Shown: one piece after another, positions 7,432 through 16,050 of the stretch
Layout of the letters: the number at the start of each line of letters is the position of its first letter
How positions within the stretch are numbered: the first letter of the stretch is position 1
Virus record (IMG/VR): IMGVR_UViG_3300036801_000157
Coordinates: 1 to 62,439 of that record
DNA: 62,439 bases
Direction: 5' to 3' (one strand)
Origin: a virus
Position numbers and translations under genes: made by a program
The notes under the pieces: generated by a model
What the model was told of the DNA's origin: nothing
Seen by the model: only the letters and a program-made list of their open reading frames with translations
Databases searched by the model: none

Positions 7432-7700
7432 CAGGTCGGCCTGACCGCGCCTGTCCTAGCCTCACGCGCCCCGCCGCACCGAGACTTACCCAGCGTGCCT
7501 CGCCTGCCAAGCCATGCCGAACCGGACTGTACCCAGCAACACCTGACCACAACATATCACGCCGTGACGAACCCCGCCTGCCTCGCCGCGCCGAACCGAT
7601 CTGTACCTTGTCCTGACGTGCCCAGACGTGCCCGGACATACCAAGCCTGCCCTACAATTCCGAGCAAATGGACGTGCCGCGCCGTGCCTACCGACCGTTT
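7432..7700 (-). repeat. Pentamer tract T2: about 52 GGYNN units
   Basis: The same five-base pattern as T1 (plus-strand units such as AAGCC, ATGCC, GAACC, GCGCC, ATACC). It lies between the last structural gene and the terminator, so the GGYNN strand is the transcribed strand. There is no coding frame with a ribosome site. Confidence 0.85.
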
Positions 7701-7701
7701 A

Positions 7702-7744
7702 CCGCTTCATAGCTGCGGGCGGCCGCGCGAGAAACGTCCCGCGC
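7702..7744 (-). ncRNA. Two-hairpin leader at the head of tract T2
   Basis: Minus strand hairpin 1: GCGCGGGA, loop CGTT, TCTCGCGC (7725-7744), fully paired if one G-U is allowed. Hairpin 2: CCGC/GCGG (7702-7717) with loop AGCTATGAA, matching CTATGAAGCGG in T1. Then GTCGGTAGGCACGG, close to the T1 equivalent. It begins 11 bases after the end of the gene at 7756. Confidence 0.5.
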
Positions 7745-7755
7745 CACAGCGTGTG

Positions 7756-8352
7756 TCATACGCCGGAATTTCTTGAATCGTCAAGCAGCGCATTGACGCG
7801 CTCTGACGCTTGCACAGTATCGTCGAACTGTTCAACCCCCCATTTGCCAGCGCCGATCAGTTTCACAACATAACTGCCGTGCGTAATTTCGATATCTTTT
7901 TCTGGCAGCACCAACCAAACACGATCGTGAATTCTAATATGAACCAACAAAATTTCATCGGCAGATCGCACATGCAAGCCACGCAACGACATCGCCTTTA
8001 ATTGTTGATAATATGGCGCATCTTTCCACACATCAGGATAATCAGGATCAACCGTGCACGTCACACATTGGACTCCATTGAAAACACCAAGACTTAAAAT
8101 CATGTGACTCAATAATGGAAACCATTCATGGCCGACTTTCGGGCTCATCAGCCAGCCACATGCATAGGTGCGACATATCTGCGGACGCGCTTCGTAAATT
8201 CCGCAGCCACCGCAGCCAGGCCGACAGTGCTCGCACCAAACGCCTGCCGGCTTGGATAATTCGGCAACAAATAATAATCGGCAGCATTCGGAACACTTGC
8301 CGCAGGATCGTCCTGGCGCGATTGGCGGGCCACCGTGCATCACGTTGTCCAT
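7756..8352 (-). CDS. YkgJ-like CxxCxxCC cysteine-cluster protein
   Basis: 198 residues. Near the N-terminus Cys-Gly-Lys-Cys-Ser-Glu-Cys-Cys matches the CxxCxxCC signature of the YkgJ family, thought to bind zinc or an iron-sulphur centre. More cysteines follow in Cys-Gly-Gly-Cys-Gly-Ile-Tyr-Glu-Ala-Arg-Pro-Gln-Ile-Cys. The frame extends upstream to 8550, but that part is a shadow of the overlapping gene. ATG 8352 (13-base overlap) or ATG 8340 (TGATG overlap) are the likely starts. It is the last gene of the tail operon, an odd place for this family. Confidence 0.75.
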   Translation of the reverse strand: MDNVMHGGPPIAPGRSCGKCSECCRLLFVAELSKPAGVWCEHCRPGCGGCGIYEARPQICRTYACGWLMSPKVGHEWFPLLSHMILSLGVFNGVQCVTCTVDPDYPDVWKDAPYYQQLKAMSLRGLHVRSADEILLVHIRIHDRVWLVLPEKDIEITHGSYVVKLIGAGKWGVEQFDDTVQASERVNALLDDSRNSGV

Positions 8353-9716
8353 ATTCCAAACCCGACCGGCGCGGGATAAATAAACGGCGTGCCGGATACG
8401 GTGCCGCCGAAATTGCCGACCATCTGATCGTTGATCGCGCCGCTGGCGCCGCCGAAGCAGACCGCAGGCGCCATCGGCGACGACGCCTGGATGACCACAC
8501 CGCCGATGCCAGTGTTCGGATTCTCGGAACCGAGAACAAGCCCGTTCCAATTGCCGCCGTTCTTACGCAGCCACGCTTTGCGCGCGCCGAGATCGATCGC
8601 AAAGCTGATCACATCGCCAGATGTGCACGCGCCGAGCGTCTTGCCGCTATTAGCGCTGTTGGAAAATATATTTCCTGTCGACCTGTAGAGCGCCGTGCAT
8701 TGAATGCCGCCGACCATATTGTTGAAAGAGCCGGTCGACGAAAGTAGTCCTGGACAATCGGATGCGCCATGCGTCACGGCCATCGTGACTTCGAAATAAT
8801 ACTTGCCTGCCGTTTTCTGCGTTGTGCTGATAGCACCGCCATTGGCGACTGTGCTGGTGCGGGTCACCGATAATTTGCTGGCCGACAGCGAGACCGCAGC
8901 CGCCGTGCCGTCGAATGATGCTGGCTGACCACTGACGACGACTGGTATGTAAAATGCTTCCTGGTCGAACATGACATCGATATCGATTATTTGATTGCCG
9001 CCGAACAACGACAGAAGATAGATGGCGTCAGTGTCTGTTGCTAAGCCGGCGAACAATGTCGCGATAACATCGCTTCGTGCAGCATAGATCGCGTCGCTAT
9101 CAGTCACCAACGAGACGCCGAGCACTGTCGCGCTCGTGCGCGCTGGTGGATAAAACACATCCAGATCATTGACGAAAGGCGCAAACAGGAAATTTCGAAA
9201 CACGATCGGCGCGAACACCGAGTCCGATTCCGTGTGCCGGCCTGGCAGCACAGTCAATGGCGTGCTCAATTCCGGCGCAAACACCATTTCGAAATCTCCG
9301 AACAGGCTTGGTCGCACCGATCCAGGGAGCCCGACGACCGCCGAGAATATCGCGTCATCACTATTATATATGTTTGGCCATACGCTGCCAGGTGCCACCA
9401 CTGGCGCGATGGAAGGCAACGACAGAACGTCACCGTCGAAATAGATCATCGGCGTGACGACCTGATCGCCTTTCAGGATTGGCGCAAACACGAAATCGTC
9501 GGTGATCAGGAATCCAATATTCATAGCTTGTGGAATTATGGCGGCAAAAATAGAATCTAATTCGGATACAAATGGCGACGACAACAATTGAGTGACGGCA
9601 TAATCGAACGCAATGAACGGACCCATAATACCGTCGGCGTCATCGTAATAACGCGTTGGACCAATCACACCGCGAGGCGTGAGCGTTCCGATCTGCGCAA
9701 TGATGCCTGAGATCAT
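8340..9716 (-). CDS. Tail-associated protein with Asp-x-Asp repeats and a SPRY-like C-terminus
   Basis: 458 residues. The first 270 contain repeated Asp-x-Asp-x-(Ile/Val)-(Phe/Tyr)-x-(Ala/Pro) units, such as SDSVFAP, SDAIYAA and TDAIYLL. The protein at 24929-26188 carries the same units. From about residue 300 there is a SPRY/B30.2-like domain: Gly-Lys-Tyr-Tyr-Phe-Glu-Val, then Gly-Asp-Val-Ile-Ser-Phe-Ala-Ile-Asp-Leu, then Lys-Ala-Trp-Leu-Arg-Lys-Asn-Gly. SPRY folds bind partners or glycans. Overlaps the upstream gene by four bases. A receptor-binding or fibre role is inferred from place and architecture. Confidence 0.75.
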   Translation of the reverse strand: MISGIIAQIGTLTPRGVIGPTRYYDDADGIMGPFIAFDYAVTQLLSSPFVSELDSIFAAIIPQAMNIGFLITDDFVFAPILKGDQVVTPMIYFDGDVLSLPSIAPVVAPGSVWPNIYNSDDAIFSAVVGLPGSVRPSLFGDFEMVFAPELSTPLTVLPGRHTESDSVFAPIVFRNFLFAPFVNDLDVFYPPARTSATVLGVSLVTDSDAIYAARSDVIATLFAGLATDTDAIYLLSLFGGNQIIDIDVMFDQEAFYIPVVVSGQPASFDGTAAAVSLSASKLSVTRTSTVANGGAISTTQKTAGKYYFEVTMAVTHGASDCPGLLSSTGSFNNMVGGIQCTALYRSTGNIFSNSANSGKTLGACTSGDVISFAIDLGARKAWLRKNGGNWNGLVLGSENPNTGIGGVVIQASSPMAPAVCFGGASGAINDQMVGNFGGTVSGTPFIYPAPVGFGIWTT

Positions 9717-11083
9717 AATTTTGGATCAGGAATATAGCGCTTGATCGCCGCTACCTGGCCTAAATTCGCATAGTTTCCGGCAGACCCGCTAATCCACTTG
9801 CCAGACCCATGCAACATCATGTCTGGTTCTCTTCCGAAGAACGCGATGGAGCCTTCCGTGTCATCCTCATCTGACTTCTCTTTTTTCGGTGGCACAGGCT
9901 TGCCGTCTTTGACGAAAACGTTGCGAATAGACTCGTCACTCGTGTCTGCCGCAATACCGGCGAACATCTGAAATTCCGCCATTTCAACTTCATGAATATG
10001 ATCGACCCAGCGTGACGAAGCTGGGAATCCCATAAGACCTCCCAGCAAGATCGGCAATGTGCCAGAGTCGTATGTTGGCTCCGATGTGCCGATACGTGTC
10101 ACCGTCTCAGTTTCTCTCTGGACTGGATCGTATGCAACAACGGTGATGCCATCGAATCCAGAAATCGTATCTGCTACATGCCGGCCGGCAGGCGAAATAA
10201 TCCAATTATCGTCCACACCCTCCTTTATGTTGTAACACGACAACTGGCGCCCATTCTTGTTCGCATTATCAAACGCAATCCACATCTTCGGCGCGCTTAC
10301 GACAACCGGTTTCGGTGTGAGAACCGATTCCTCTGTTTGCAGTCCGTGGGTTATACATGGCTTTGTCGTGTCGAATGACAACAATAGATGATGCCAACGA
10401 TCCGCCGCCACCGTGATGCCGCTTCCGGCAACATATGGCTGGTCAACATCGGCAAGCAACGGGTGACTGCGTAAACATTCTGTTTGAGGATATACATAAT
10501 CTTGATTGATATCCTCGTATGTAAACGTTTGATTCCAGGTGCGAGCCGGCGGCGGAAATGTTGGTGGGAAAAAAAAGTATGCTTGTCGGTCATCTACGTC
10601 ATGGCCGACCAACTCTGGAACGCCAGTGATGGATGCATGTGTTCCAAATTCAAGATTAATTGCCAGCCGGACTTGGTCCGACCTACACCAGACGCCGATA
10701 TATGATGGTTCCGTGTTCCATGTGGAATCTGGTGCTATAGGCGCCTCATCTTCTATTTGAATTGTATCCTGGCGTGTACTCACCCACACGTAGGGGCTGT
10801 CTGGCAATGCTCCTACCTGAACAGCAACGTAGTTGGTATAGACCCAGCTGCCGAAATTTTTTAATTCGGTCCTAATAGTGCTTGATGTTCCAACCTTCCC
10901 AAATGTCACTAGCGGAATAATCCCAGCCATTTGCGGCGTCTGGCCGTCATGATCCCAAGAAGCGATGGCCGCATCGTATTCTTTCGCCGCATCGTCGATC
11001 GATTTTTGGGGGATACGGAACCACAGCGAAATTATCGCTCTGTGGACGCTCCATGACATCACCGTACCGCTAAGGTAGCTCAT
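9713..11083 (-). CDS. Tail protein with lectin-like (LamG/ConA type) region
   Basis: 456 residues, overlapping both neighbours by four bases. Residues near 225 read Asp-Arg-Trp-His-His-Leu-Leu-Leu-Ser-Phe-Asp, the core strand motif of concanavalin A-like/LamG domains. A late segment (His-Glu-Val-Glu-Met-Ala-Glu-Phe-Gln-Met-Phe-Ala-Gly) fits the end of such a fold. A Lys/Glu/Asp-rich loop is at about 400-420. Probably a virion component at the tail tip; no specific family named. Confidence 0.7.
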   Translation of the reverse strand: MSYLSGTVMSWSVHRAIISLWFRIPQKSIDDAAKEYDAAIASWDHDGQTPQMAGIIPLVTFGKVGTSSTIRTELKNFGSWVYTNYVAVQVGALPDSPYVWVSTRQDTIQIEDEAPIAPDSTWNTEPSYIGVWCRSDQVRLAINLEFGTHASITGVPELVGHDVDDRQAYFFFPPTFPPPARTWNQTFTYEDINQDYVYPQTECLRSHPLLADVDQPYVAGSGITVAADRWHHLLLSFDTTKPCITHGLQTEESVLTPKPVVVSAPKMWIAFDNANKNGRQLSCYNIKEGVDDNWIISPAGRHVADTISGFDGITVVAYDPVQRETETVTRIGTSEPTYDSGTLPILLGGLMGFPASSRWVDHIHEVEMAEFQMFAGIAADTSDESIRNVFVKDGKPVPPKKEKSDEDDTEGSIAFFGREPDMMLHGSGKWISGSAGNYANLGQVAAIKRYIPDPKL

Positions 11084-11811
11084 GCCGCTTCTTTCTTCGG
11101 CGGAGGGTCGGGCGCATCGTTTGCTTTATCGCCAAATATGACGGCAAGGCCACCCCAAGACACATTCACTATCCATTGCAATGGATCAATTCTAACTGGT
11201 TCCTTTTTCCCACATTTCTGTTTTTTTGCATCTCCATTTGCCGGCGTTTTAGGAATTAAATCGCTGTTGCAGATCGCAATGTGATGGTTTGTCGTCTGCC
11301 CGATCACAGGCGACGAATCGTCTGCGCCATACCCATGTTTCCCTGTGCCGGTTTCCTTGGATTGCTTGATCACCTCGAAACAAACATACTGGTCTGGATT
11401 GCTGTCTTTTGATTTCTCGATTGCCTTTTTATATATGTCAGGGTCTCTCGGAGGTTTCCCGCCAAACCCGCCATCAAGAAATTCATCAGCAATGTTGCGG
11501 TTCGTGATCCTCTTTACAGTTACATTGCGTGTGGTCGGGCCCTTGCAATTTGCAAAGCTACGCTGCACGTCAGTCGCCTTGTATTCATCCCACACAGCTA
11601 TCTCAACATGTTGATCTTCATCTTCCGGGTTCTTAACACGTAGATAATTAGATTTTCTCTTTGGCTTACAGGCAAAGTGCCGAATTGTCCTTTGCCCTCC
11701 ATCTCCGTCTTCAACCAATTCATCCAATATTTCAAGATCAAGCCAGCAATCATCATTCTCGTTTTTTCCATAGGTGCGCTCAACATGCGTCTTGCGTTTT
11801 TGGTCAGCCAT
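11080..11811 (-). CDS. Tail-operon protein of unknown function
   Basis: 243 residues. The frame is open to 11856, but ATG 11811 has GAGGG five bases upstream and is preferred. Very charged, with many Lys/Asp and several Cys. A short hydrophobic stretch (Trp-Ile-Val-Asn-Val-Ser-Trp-Gly-Gly-Leu-Ala-Val-Ile) lies near the C-terminus before a Pro-rich tail. AT content is higher than in its neighbours, hinting at separate acquisition. Stop overlaps the next start (ATGA). Confidence 0.7.
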   Translation of the reverse strand: MADQKRKTHVERTYGKNENDDCWLDLEILDELVEDGDGGQRTIRHFACKPKRKSNYLRVKNPEDEDQHVEIAVWDEYKATDVQRSFANCKGPTTRNVTVKRITNRNIADEFLDGGFGGKPPRDPDIYKKAIEKSKDSNPDQYVCFEVIKQSKETGTGKHGYGADDSSPVIGQTTNHHIAICNSDLIPKTPANGDAKKQKCGKKEPVRIDPLQWIVNVSWGGLAVIFGDKANDAPDPPPKKEAA

Positions 11812-11818
11812 ATTTCCC

Positions 11819-12802
11819 TCATGCCCCTGCCAACAAACCAAAAAGCCTCCATTCATTGACGGCTGTTTTCTTCACCGTCGCAGTAGCATACTGTCCGAGA
11901 AGCTGATTGGAAAAGCTTGCATGCTTGAGAATCACGACTCCAGAATCACCGGCAATCATTACCATTCCCGTACCGTCCTGGTGAATGTTCAGCTCTGAGC
12001 CAATCGGAAAGTTCTGTGTTGAATCGTTCGGCACGACGATAGATACATCTGTAGCGCCATTCGTCAATACCATGAACGCGCCTGCATTTGCGACTACCGG
12101 AGACCACGAGGACGAACGCATCACCACTAATGGCTTTGCGTTGACCCAGAACCCATTCACTGCATCCCAGCGCAAATAATCTTTGTCGCTCAACGCGCTC
12201 AGCACAACGTCTCCGAGATCGTCAAGTAATAAAGTCGACCAGCTTGCGTCGCCGTTCACCGATGTGTTCTTGCGAAGCACTTCTCCGGTAGACCCGCCAA
12301 AAGGCGCCCCAGGCGTGTCCCACGACATGGCGAAATCGAGCGGCGAGGTCTTGCGTAGCGTGTACCCGGTGCCACCACCACTTGGTATGTTCGTCCCCGG
12401 AATCGAAAGCAGCACTAAATAGTATTTATTACCATGGCCATCGTTGGCACCAGCGTCGAACGTGCTGGCCGACGTATGCGCCATGGCAACCAGATAGACG
12501 ACGCCATCCGGCCCGTTGATCGCATCGTCGACCGCATATGCCGTATTCGGCAGCCACGCGCCGCGGAAAAACCAACGCTTTGTCGGCAGCGTCAGTGGCC
12601 CCTGAACAGTGCCGTCCGACATGTGGATGTAGAGTTGATCTCCGACCGCCGAGAACGATGTGATCTGAACAGGCGTCGGCGCATTAAGCTCAAGGAATTG
12701 CACGCGCGTCGTGATGTCGTAGAAGTTTCCATCGACCTGGGGCGAGGAGAGCGGCGCGCCGGCGCCAGGACCCCACGGGCCATCGCTGCGGTAAATAATC
12801 AT
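11819..12802 (-). CDS. Tail fibre-like protein
   Basis: 327 residues. Begins MIIYRSDGPWGPGAGAPLSS, a start type common in siphophage fibre proteins. Residues 75-130 contain Arg-Gly-Ala-Trp-Leu-Pro-Asn-Thr-Ala-Tyr-Ala-Val-Asp-Asp, a carbohydrate-binding-like motif found in fibre shafts. Gly/Asn/Ser-rich beta segments follow, as does a C-terminal Val-Asn-Glu-Trp-Arg-Leu-Phe-Gly typical of fibre ends. Likely involved in host attachment. Confidence 0.75.
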   Translation of the reverse strand: MIIYRSDGPWGPGAGAPLSSPQVDGNFYDITTRVQFLELNAPTPVQITSFSAVGDQLYIHMSDGTVQGPLTLPTKRWFFRGAWLPNTAYAVDDAINGPDGVVYLVAMAHTSASTFDAGANDGHGNKYYLVLLSIPGTNIPSGGGTGYTLRKTSPLDFAMSWDTPGAPFGGSTGEVLRKNTSVNGDASWSTLLLDDLGDVVLSALSDKDYLRWDAVNGFWVNAKPLVVMRSSSWSPVVANAGAFMVLTNGATDVSIVVPNDSTQNFPIGSELNIHQDGTGMVMIAGDSGVVILKHASFSNQLLGQYATATVKKTAVNEWRLFGLLAGA

Positions 12803-12820
12803 TGAATTGCTCGCAAAATT

Positions 12821-13129
12821 TTATGTGGCATGCTCATAATCGGCGCATTCTGGGGCCACGTTGCCGCTAGAGTTTTCACGCTCTTGTTTGGTCATATAAA
12901 GCTTATAAGAATAGCCATAAGACGATGACCTCGTTCGCTCTATCGGAGATGTAGCCTTTGGAGGAGTCTGACTTGCCTGATTCTGCGCCGCCGCAGTAAT
13001 CGCAAGCACGCTAGGCGCCGCCATTTTCACAGTTGTAGTCGCTGGTGCCTGCCGGCATTCCGGCTTTTGCTGCGTCGGGTCTGGCGCCACCGGCAAATGC
13101 GGCCGCACGATTCTTTCCATCAAGATCAT
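12821..13129 (-). CDS. Small protein after the tail hub gene
   Basis: 102 residues. ATG 13129 has GAGAGG seven bases upstream and follows the hub gene by 15 bases. The middle is Ala/Thr/Pro/Gln-rich and probably unstructured, ending in a Tyr-rich and charged segment. No family recognised. Confidence 0.6.
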   Translation of the reverse strand: MILMERIVRPHLPVAPDPTQQKPECRQAPATTTVKMAAPSVLAITAAAQNQASQTPPKATSPIERTRSSSYGYSYKLYMTKQERENSSGNVAPECADYEHAT

Positions 13130-13144
13130 GTGACGTTCCTCTCG

Positions 13145-15151
13145 TTACGTTGCTGCGAGATCGATCTGCTTGAGAACCTGCAACGGCGTCGTGGTGATTA
13201 CATTCCTGCTCTGAAGAAAGATATTCTGTATGGGTGCGAATTCCATCTCAACCCAACTTTGGTTGTCAGTGAGCGCCTGCGTCAGATTCGCATCCAATTG
13301 GGCGCTCATATTTGCATATTCTACTGTTTTAGGCAGCGGCACCGCGGTCGGGCTCGGCCCTGTTGGCACCGTCGGCGTGAAATCGAAATTTCTCAAAGCG
13401 TTGGCGCCAGATGTCAATATATCATTGATGATGGATCGGCCGTCTAACGTGCCGGCGTCGTTATATACATGACGCACGAGCAATTGATCAACGGTGATCG
13501 GGAACTGTATGCCGATCGGCACGAATGGAACCGGCTCGAAGCTCACATCGTTCGTTGTCGCGGCTATGAGCGCATTTGTGTGATGCTGATACATGGGGTC
13601 GACATAGATGTCCTCGACATAATCAGGCGTTCCAGCCGCCGTCGATGTGCCGATCGTGACTTGATTGCCGACCGCACTCTGAATGTTGATCTTGCCGAGA
13701 AATACGCCGCTATCGCCATCGCCGGTCATTCCGTAGGAAACGATTTTCCCTAGCACCGTCGTGCCCGGCAAACGCTGATCATCTATGGTCGCGCTCTTGC
13801 GGCAACTGAGATTCGATGAGACGATTTTGTGGAATGAACATTCCCATTCGACGCTGACGACTCGCGCTCTGGCGAGCAAATGCGCCCGTGCGATATGCAG
13901 CAGATATTCGATACTTTGTTGCCCGCGCGGGGTAGCAAGATACGCGCCGGAATGTGTATTCAACACACCTGCCTCGACGAGATCGCGCGAATTTATCGTC
14001 AGTGATTCCGTCAAGTCCTTCTGATCCATCGTCAAACTGACCAGCACCGGCTGCACATCGGCGCGCATTGCGACATAGACATCCTCGACACGATTCTGCG
14101 AGACTTCAGCCGCGATCGCAACAGGCTGCGTGTCAGGAGATGGCGACTGCGGCGCTGGTGGAATTGGAACACCTGGAGTCAATATCTGAGGCGACGGGTT
14201 ATACCAATCTGTGGTCCTATAACTTTCCTTGATGCTGTATTCCTCTCCCTGACCGGTATATGGGTCTGCTTTGGTGAATGATTCATTACTAGAGACTATT
14301 TCCCCACCATACATCGGCACCGTCTCTTCTGTTTTTTGGTCCATCAAGTCGCCATCGGAATGTGGCCCTGGAGATGTATTTTTACGTTCCTCGGTCTCCG
14401 TGTATTGTGGCGGTTCTTTCGCCCATTTGAAATCATCGGCCGGCGAGAGCACACCCGCCGTAAATGTGATGCCGGGTGCTGGCGTTGTTTCACCAACAAG
14501 CCCTGGAACGGTCGTGGTGTCGACAGTCCCGCTACCGCATTGCGTCCATTGAACCGAGGCCTCGATCTCGCACATTAGCAATGGAGCGCCAGCAAGCGTC
14601 ATCTTCACAGAATCATAAAACACTTCGTCCGGCGCGAAATCGATAATGCCATCCTCGCCGGTGATGATATCGGAAATCGTCACCGCACCCGTGCATCGAT
14701 CGACATGCCACAGCGCCGAATAGCCCTCGAGCACGCTGTTGGGATCGTCCTCTTTGTCTTTCTTGGCGTCGATAAAGATCGGGTCGTAGAAGGGCAAAAC
14801 CTTGAGCGTGTGCGCCAGCGCGATCTGCCGCGCGGCATAGTCGGCAGGCTTGCCTACGAGTTTTATCTTGATTATCTCCGCGAACAGATCGTCTGGAATG
14901 GCGAGCAAGCGACCGAAGAATAAGGGGATGATAGCCATGCCGTCGCTATACGACCACCATAACCACAACTTTCGATCAGGCGCCAACAGCCCGGAGTAAG
15001 GGTTGGCGATCTCAAGCGTAAGTTCGGCGAATTGGCCTTCGTCGTGGAGCAGCTCGAATGAAAACACGAGTTCGTCCTCGCGGACATGTGCGATCGGATC
15101 GAACGCTGTCTCGGGGTCTACCCATGCAAAAAAAAATGTGCCGTCTGGCAT
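13145..15151 (-). CDS. Putative tail hub/tip protein
   Basis: 668 residues. Size and position (after tape measure and a small tail gene, before fibre-like genes) fit the tail hub. The start (Phe-Ser-Phe-Glu-Leu-Leu-His-Asp-Glu-Gly-Gln-Phe-Ala, then Leu-Glu-Ile-Ala-Asn-Pro) matches the beta-rich opening domain of hub proteins. A Pro/Ser/Gly-rich linker occupies about 215-345. The hub would form the tail tip through which DNA leaves. Function rests mainly on synteny. Five bases separate it from the preceding gene. Confidence 0.65.
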   Translation of the reverse strand: MPDGTFFFAWVDPETAFDPIAHVREDELVFSFELLHDEGQFAELTLEIANPYSGLLAPDRKLWLWWSYSDGMAIIPLFFGRLLAIPDDLFAEIIKIKLVGKPADYAARQIALAHTLKVLPFYDPIFIDAKKDKEDDPNSVLEGYSALWHVDRCTGAVTISDIITGEDGIIDFAPDEVFYDSVKMTLAGAPLLMCEIEASVQWTQCGSGTVDTTTVPGLVGETTPAPGITFTAGVLSPADDFKWAKEPPQYTETEERKNTSPGPHSDGDLMDQKTEETVPMYGGEIVSSNESFTKADPYTGQGEEYSIKESYRTTDWYNPSPQILTPGVPIPPAPQSPSPDTQPVAIAAEVSQNRVEDVYVAMRADVQPVLVSLTMDQKDLTESLTINSRDLVEAGVLNTHSGAYLATPRGQQSIEYLLHIARAHLLARARVVSVEWECSFHKIVSSNLSCRKSATIDDQRLPGTTVLGKIVSYGMTGDGDSGVFLGKINIQSAVGNQVTIGTSTAAGTPDYVEDIYVDPMYQHHTNALIAATTNDVSFEPVPFVPIGIQFPITVDQLLVRHVYNDAGTLDGRSIINDILTSGANALRNFDFTPTVPTGPSPTAVPLPKTVEYANMSAQLDANLTQALTDNQSWVEMEFAPIQNIFLQSRNVITTTPLQVLKQIDLAAT

Positions 15152-15155
15152 TGAT

Positions 15156-15611
15156 CTAGCCTACTGCTTCGCCAGTCTCTTCAAGCGTTAGGCTCCATTT
15201 GACCCTGCGGCCGTATTCGTTGATGCTCTGCTGCACGCCAGTCACCATCATCATGAGACGCGGCCGGTAGATCGTGAATGCGCCGACGACGCGCTCTGAG
15301 CCATCAACGACAGGCCGTGATGGCGCGCCACCCACTGTCCGATATACCAGCTCGGCCACACAATCTACAGTGACCTTCATGCCTTGGAACACACCATCGA
15401 ACGCAGGGGCCTCGACATCGCTGCAGGTGATGACGGATTCGTACTTCTTGAATTTATCAACCGCCAGATCGACCAGAAGACCATTCACAGTTCGCCGAGG
15501 TGCCGCCACAGCTTTAATCGGATCGAGCGTCTGATCTAAATTTCTCGCAGAATATAATGGTACGCCATTGGATAAAAGCACCAATAGTGTCTGTTCAGCT
15601 GGGAGACTCAT
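15156..15611 (-). CDS. Tail-operon protein upstream of the hub
   Basis: 151 residues. The frame extends to 15728 through non-coding tract sequence, but ATG 15611 has GAGAGGAA seven bases upstream and opens a normal protein (Ser-Leu-Pro-Ala-Glu-Gln-Thr-Leu-Leu). It is beta-rich, with Val-Thr-Cys-Ser-Asp-Val-Glu-Ala and a C-terminal Trp-Ser-Leu-Thr-Leu-Glu-Glu. Likely a minor tail or distal tail component by place; family not recognised. Confidence 0.7.
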   Translation of the reverse strand: MSLPAEQTLLVLLSNGVPLYSARNLDQTLDPIKAVAAPRRTVNGLLVDLAVDKFKKYESVITCSDVEAPAFDGVFQGMKVTVDCVAELVYRTVGGAPSRPVVDGSERVVGAFTIYRPRLMMMVTGVQQSINEYGRRVKWSLTLEETGEAVG

Positions 15612-15710
15612 TAATTTTTCCTCTCTTGCATTTTCTTCAGAATTATGGCCATATCGGCCGCTTGCTTTCTCGCAATCGGTCCATCGGGCGCTGCGCTTGC
15701 GACACGCTCG

Positions 15711-15822
15711 ATCGACTAGGCATGGCATGGCGAGGCAGGCGTGGTTGGTCTCGGCAGCGTCCGTCTGGGTGCGGTGTACCTAGGCAGAGCGGAGCACGGC
15801 TAGGCTTGGCAGGCAAGTAAGC
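15711..15822 (+). repeat. Pentamer tract T3: about 22 GGYNN units
   Basis: GGYNN lies on the plus strand here (units such as GGCAT, GGCGA, GGCAG, GGTCT, GGCTT), opposite to T1 and T2. It sits between two leftward tail genes, so the G-rich strand is antisense to them. Upstream, GATCGACTAGGCATGG resembles the T2 join GGTCGGTAGGCACGG, but the leader hairpins are weak (TTGC/GCAA at about 15656-15669). Confidence 0.8.
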
Positions 15823-15853
15823 CAGGGCCGCAGTGATGCGCCCCTGGCTCTCT

Positions 15854-16039
15854 TTATTCATTCCGGCGCAATGACTCGGCCTCTTCGAGCTGGCGCAACC
15901 GAGCCAATGCCTCCTCACGCGTTGGGATGTCAGCCAGCACCGGCCGCAGATCGATCAGCCGGCCGCGTTCAAAAATTTTCCAGCTCCTGGTCTTCGTAAC
16001 AAGATCGGTGACCTCGACAGTCTGATACCGGCGTGGCAT
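15854..16039 (-). CDS. Small tail-operon protein
   Basis: 61 residues, 12 bases after the tape-measure stop, with AAGAGGAA seven bases before the ATG. Basic start (Pro-Arg-Arg-Tyr-Gln-Thr-Val-Glu-Val), then a beta segment, then a Glu/Arg/Leu helix. Unknown function. Tract T3 begins directly beyond its stop. Confidence 0.7.
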   Translation of the reverse strand: MPRRYQTVEVTDLVTKTRSWKIFERGRLIDLRPVLADIPTREEALARLRQLEEAESLRRNE

Positions 16040-16050
16040 TTGTGTTCCTC

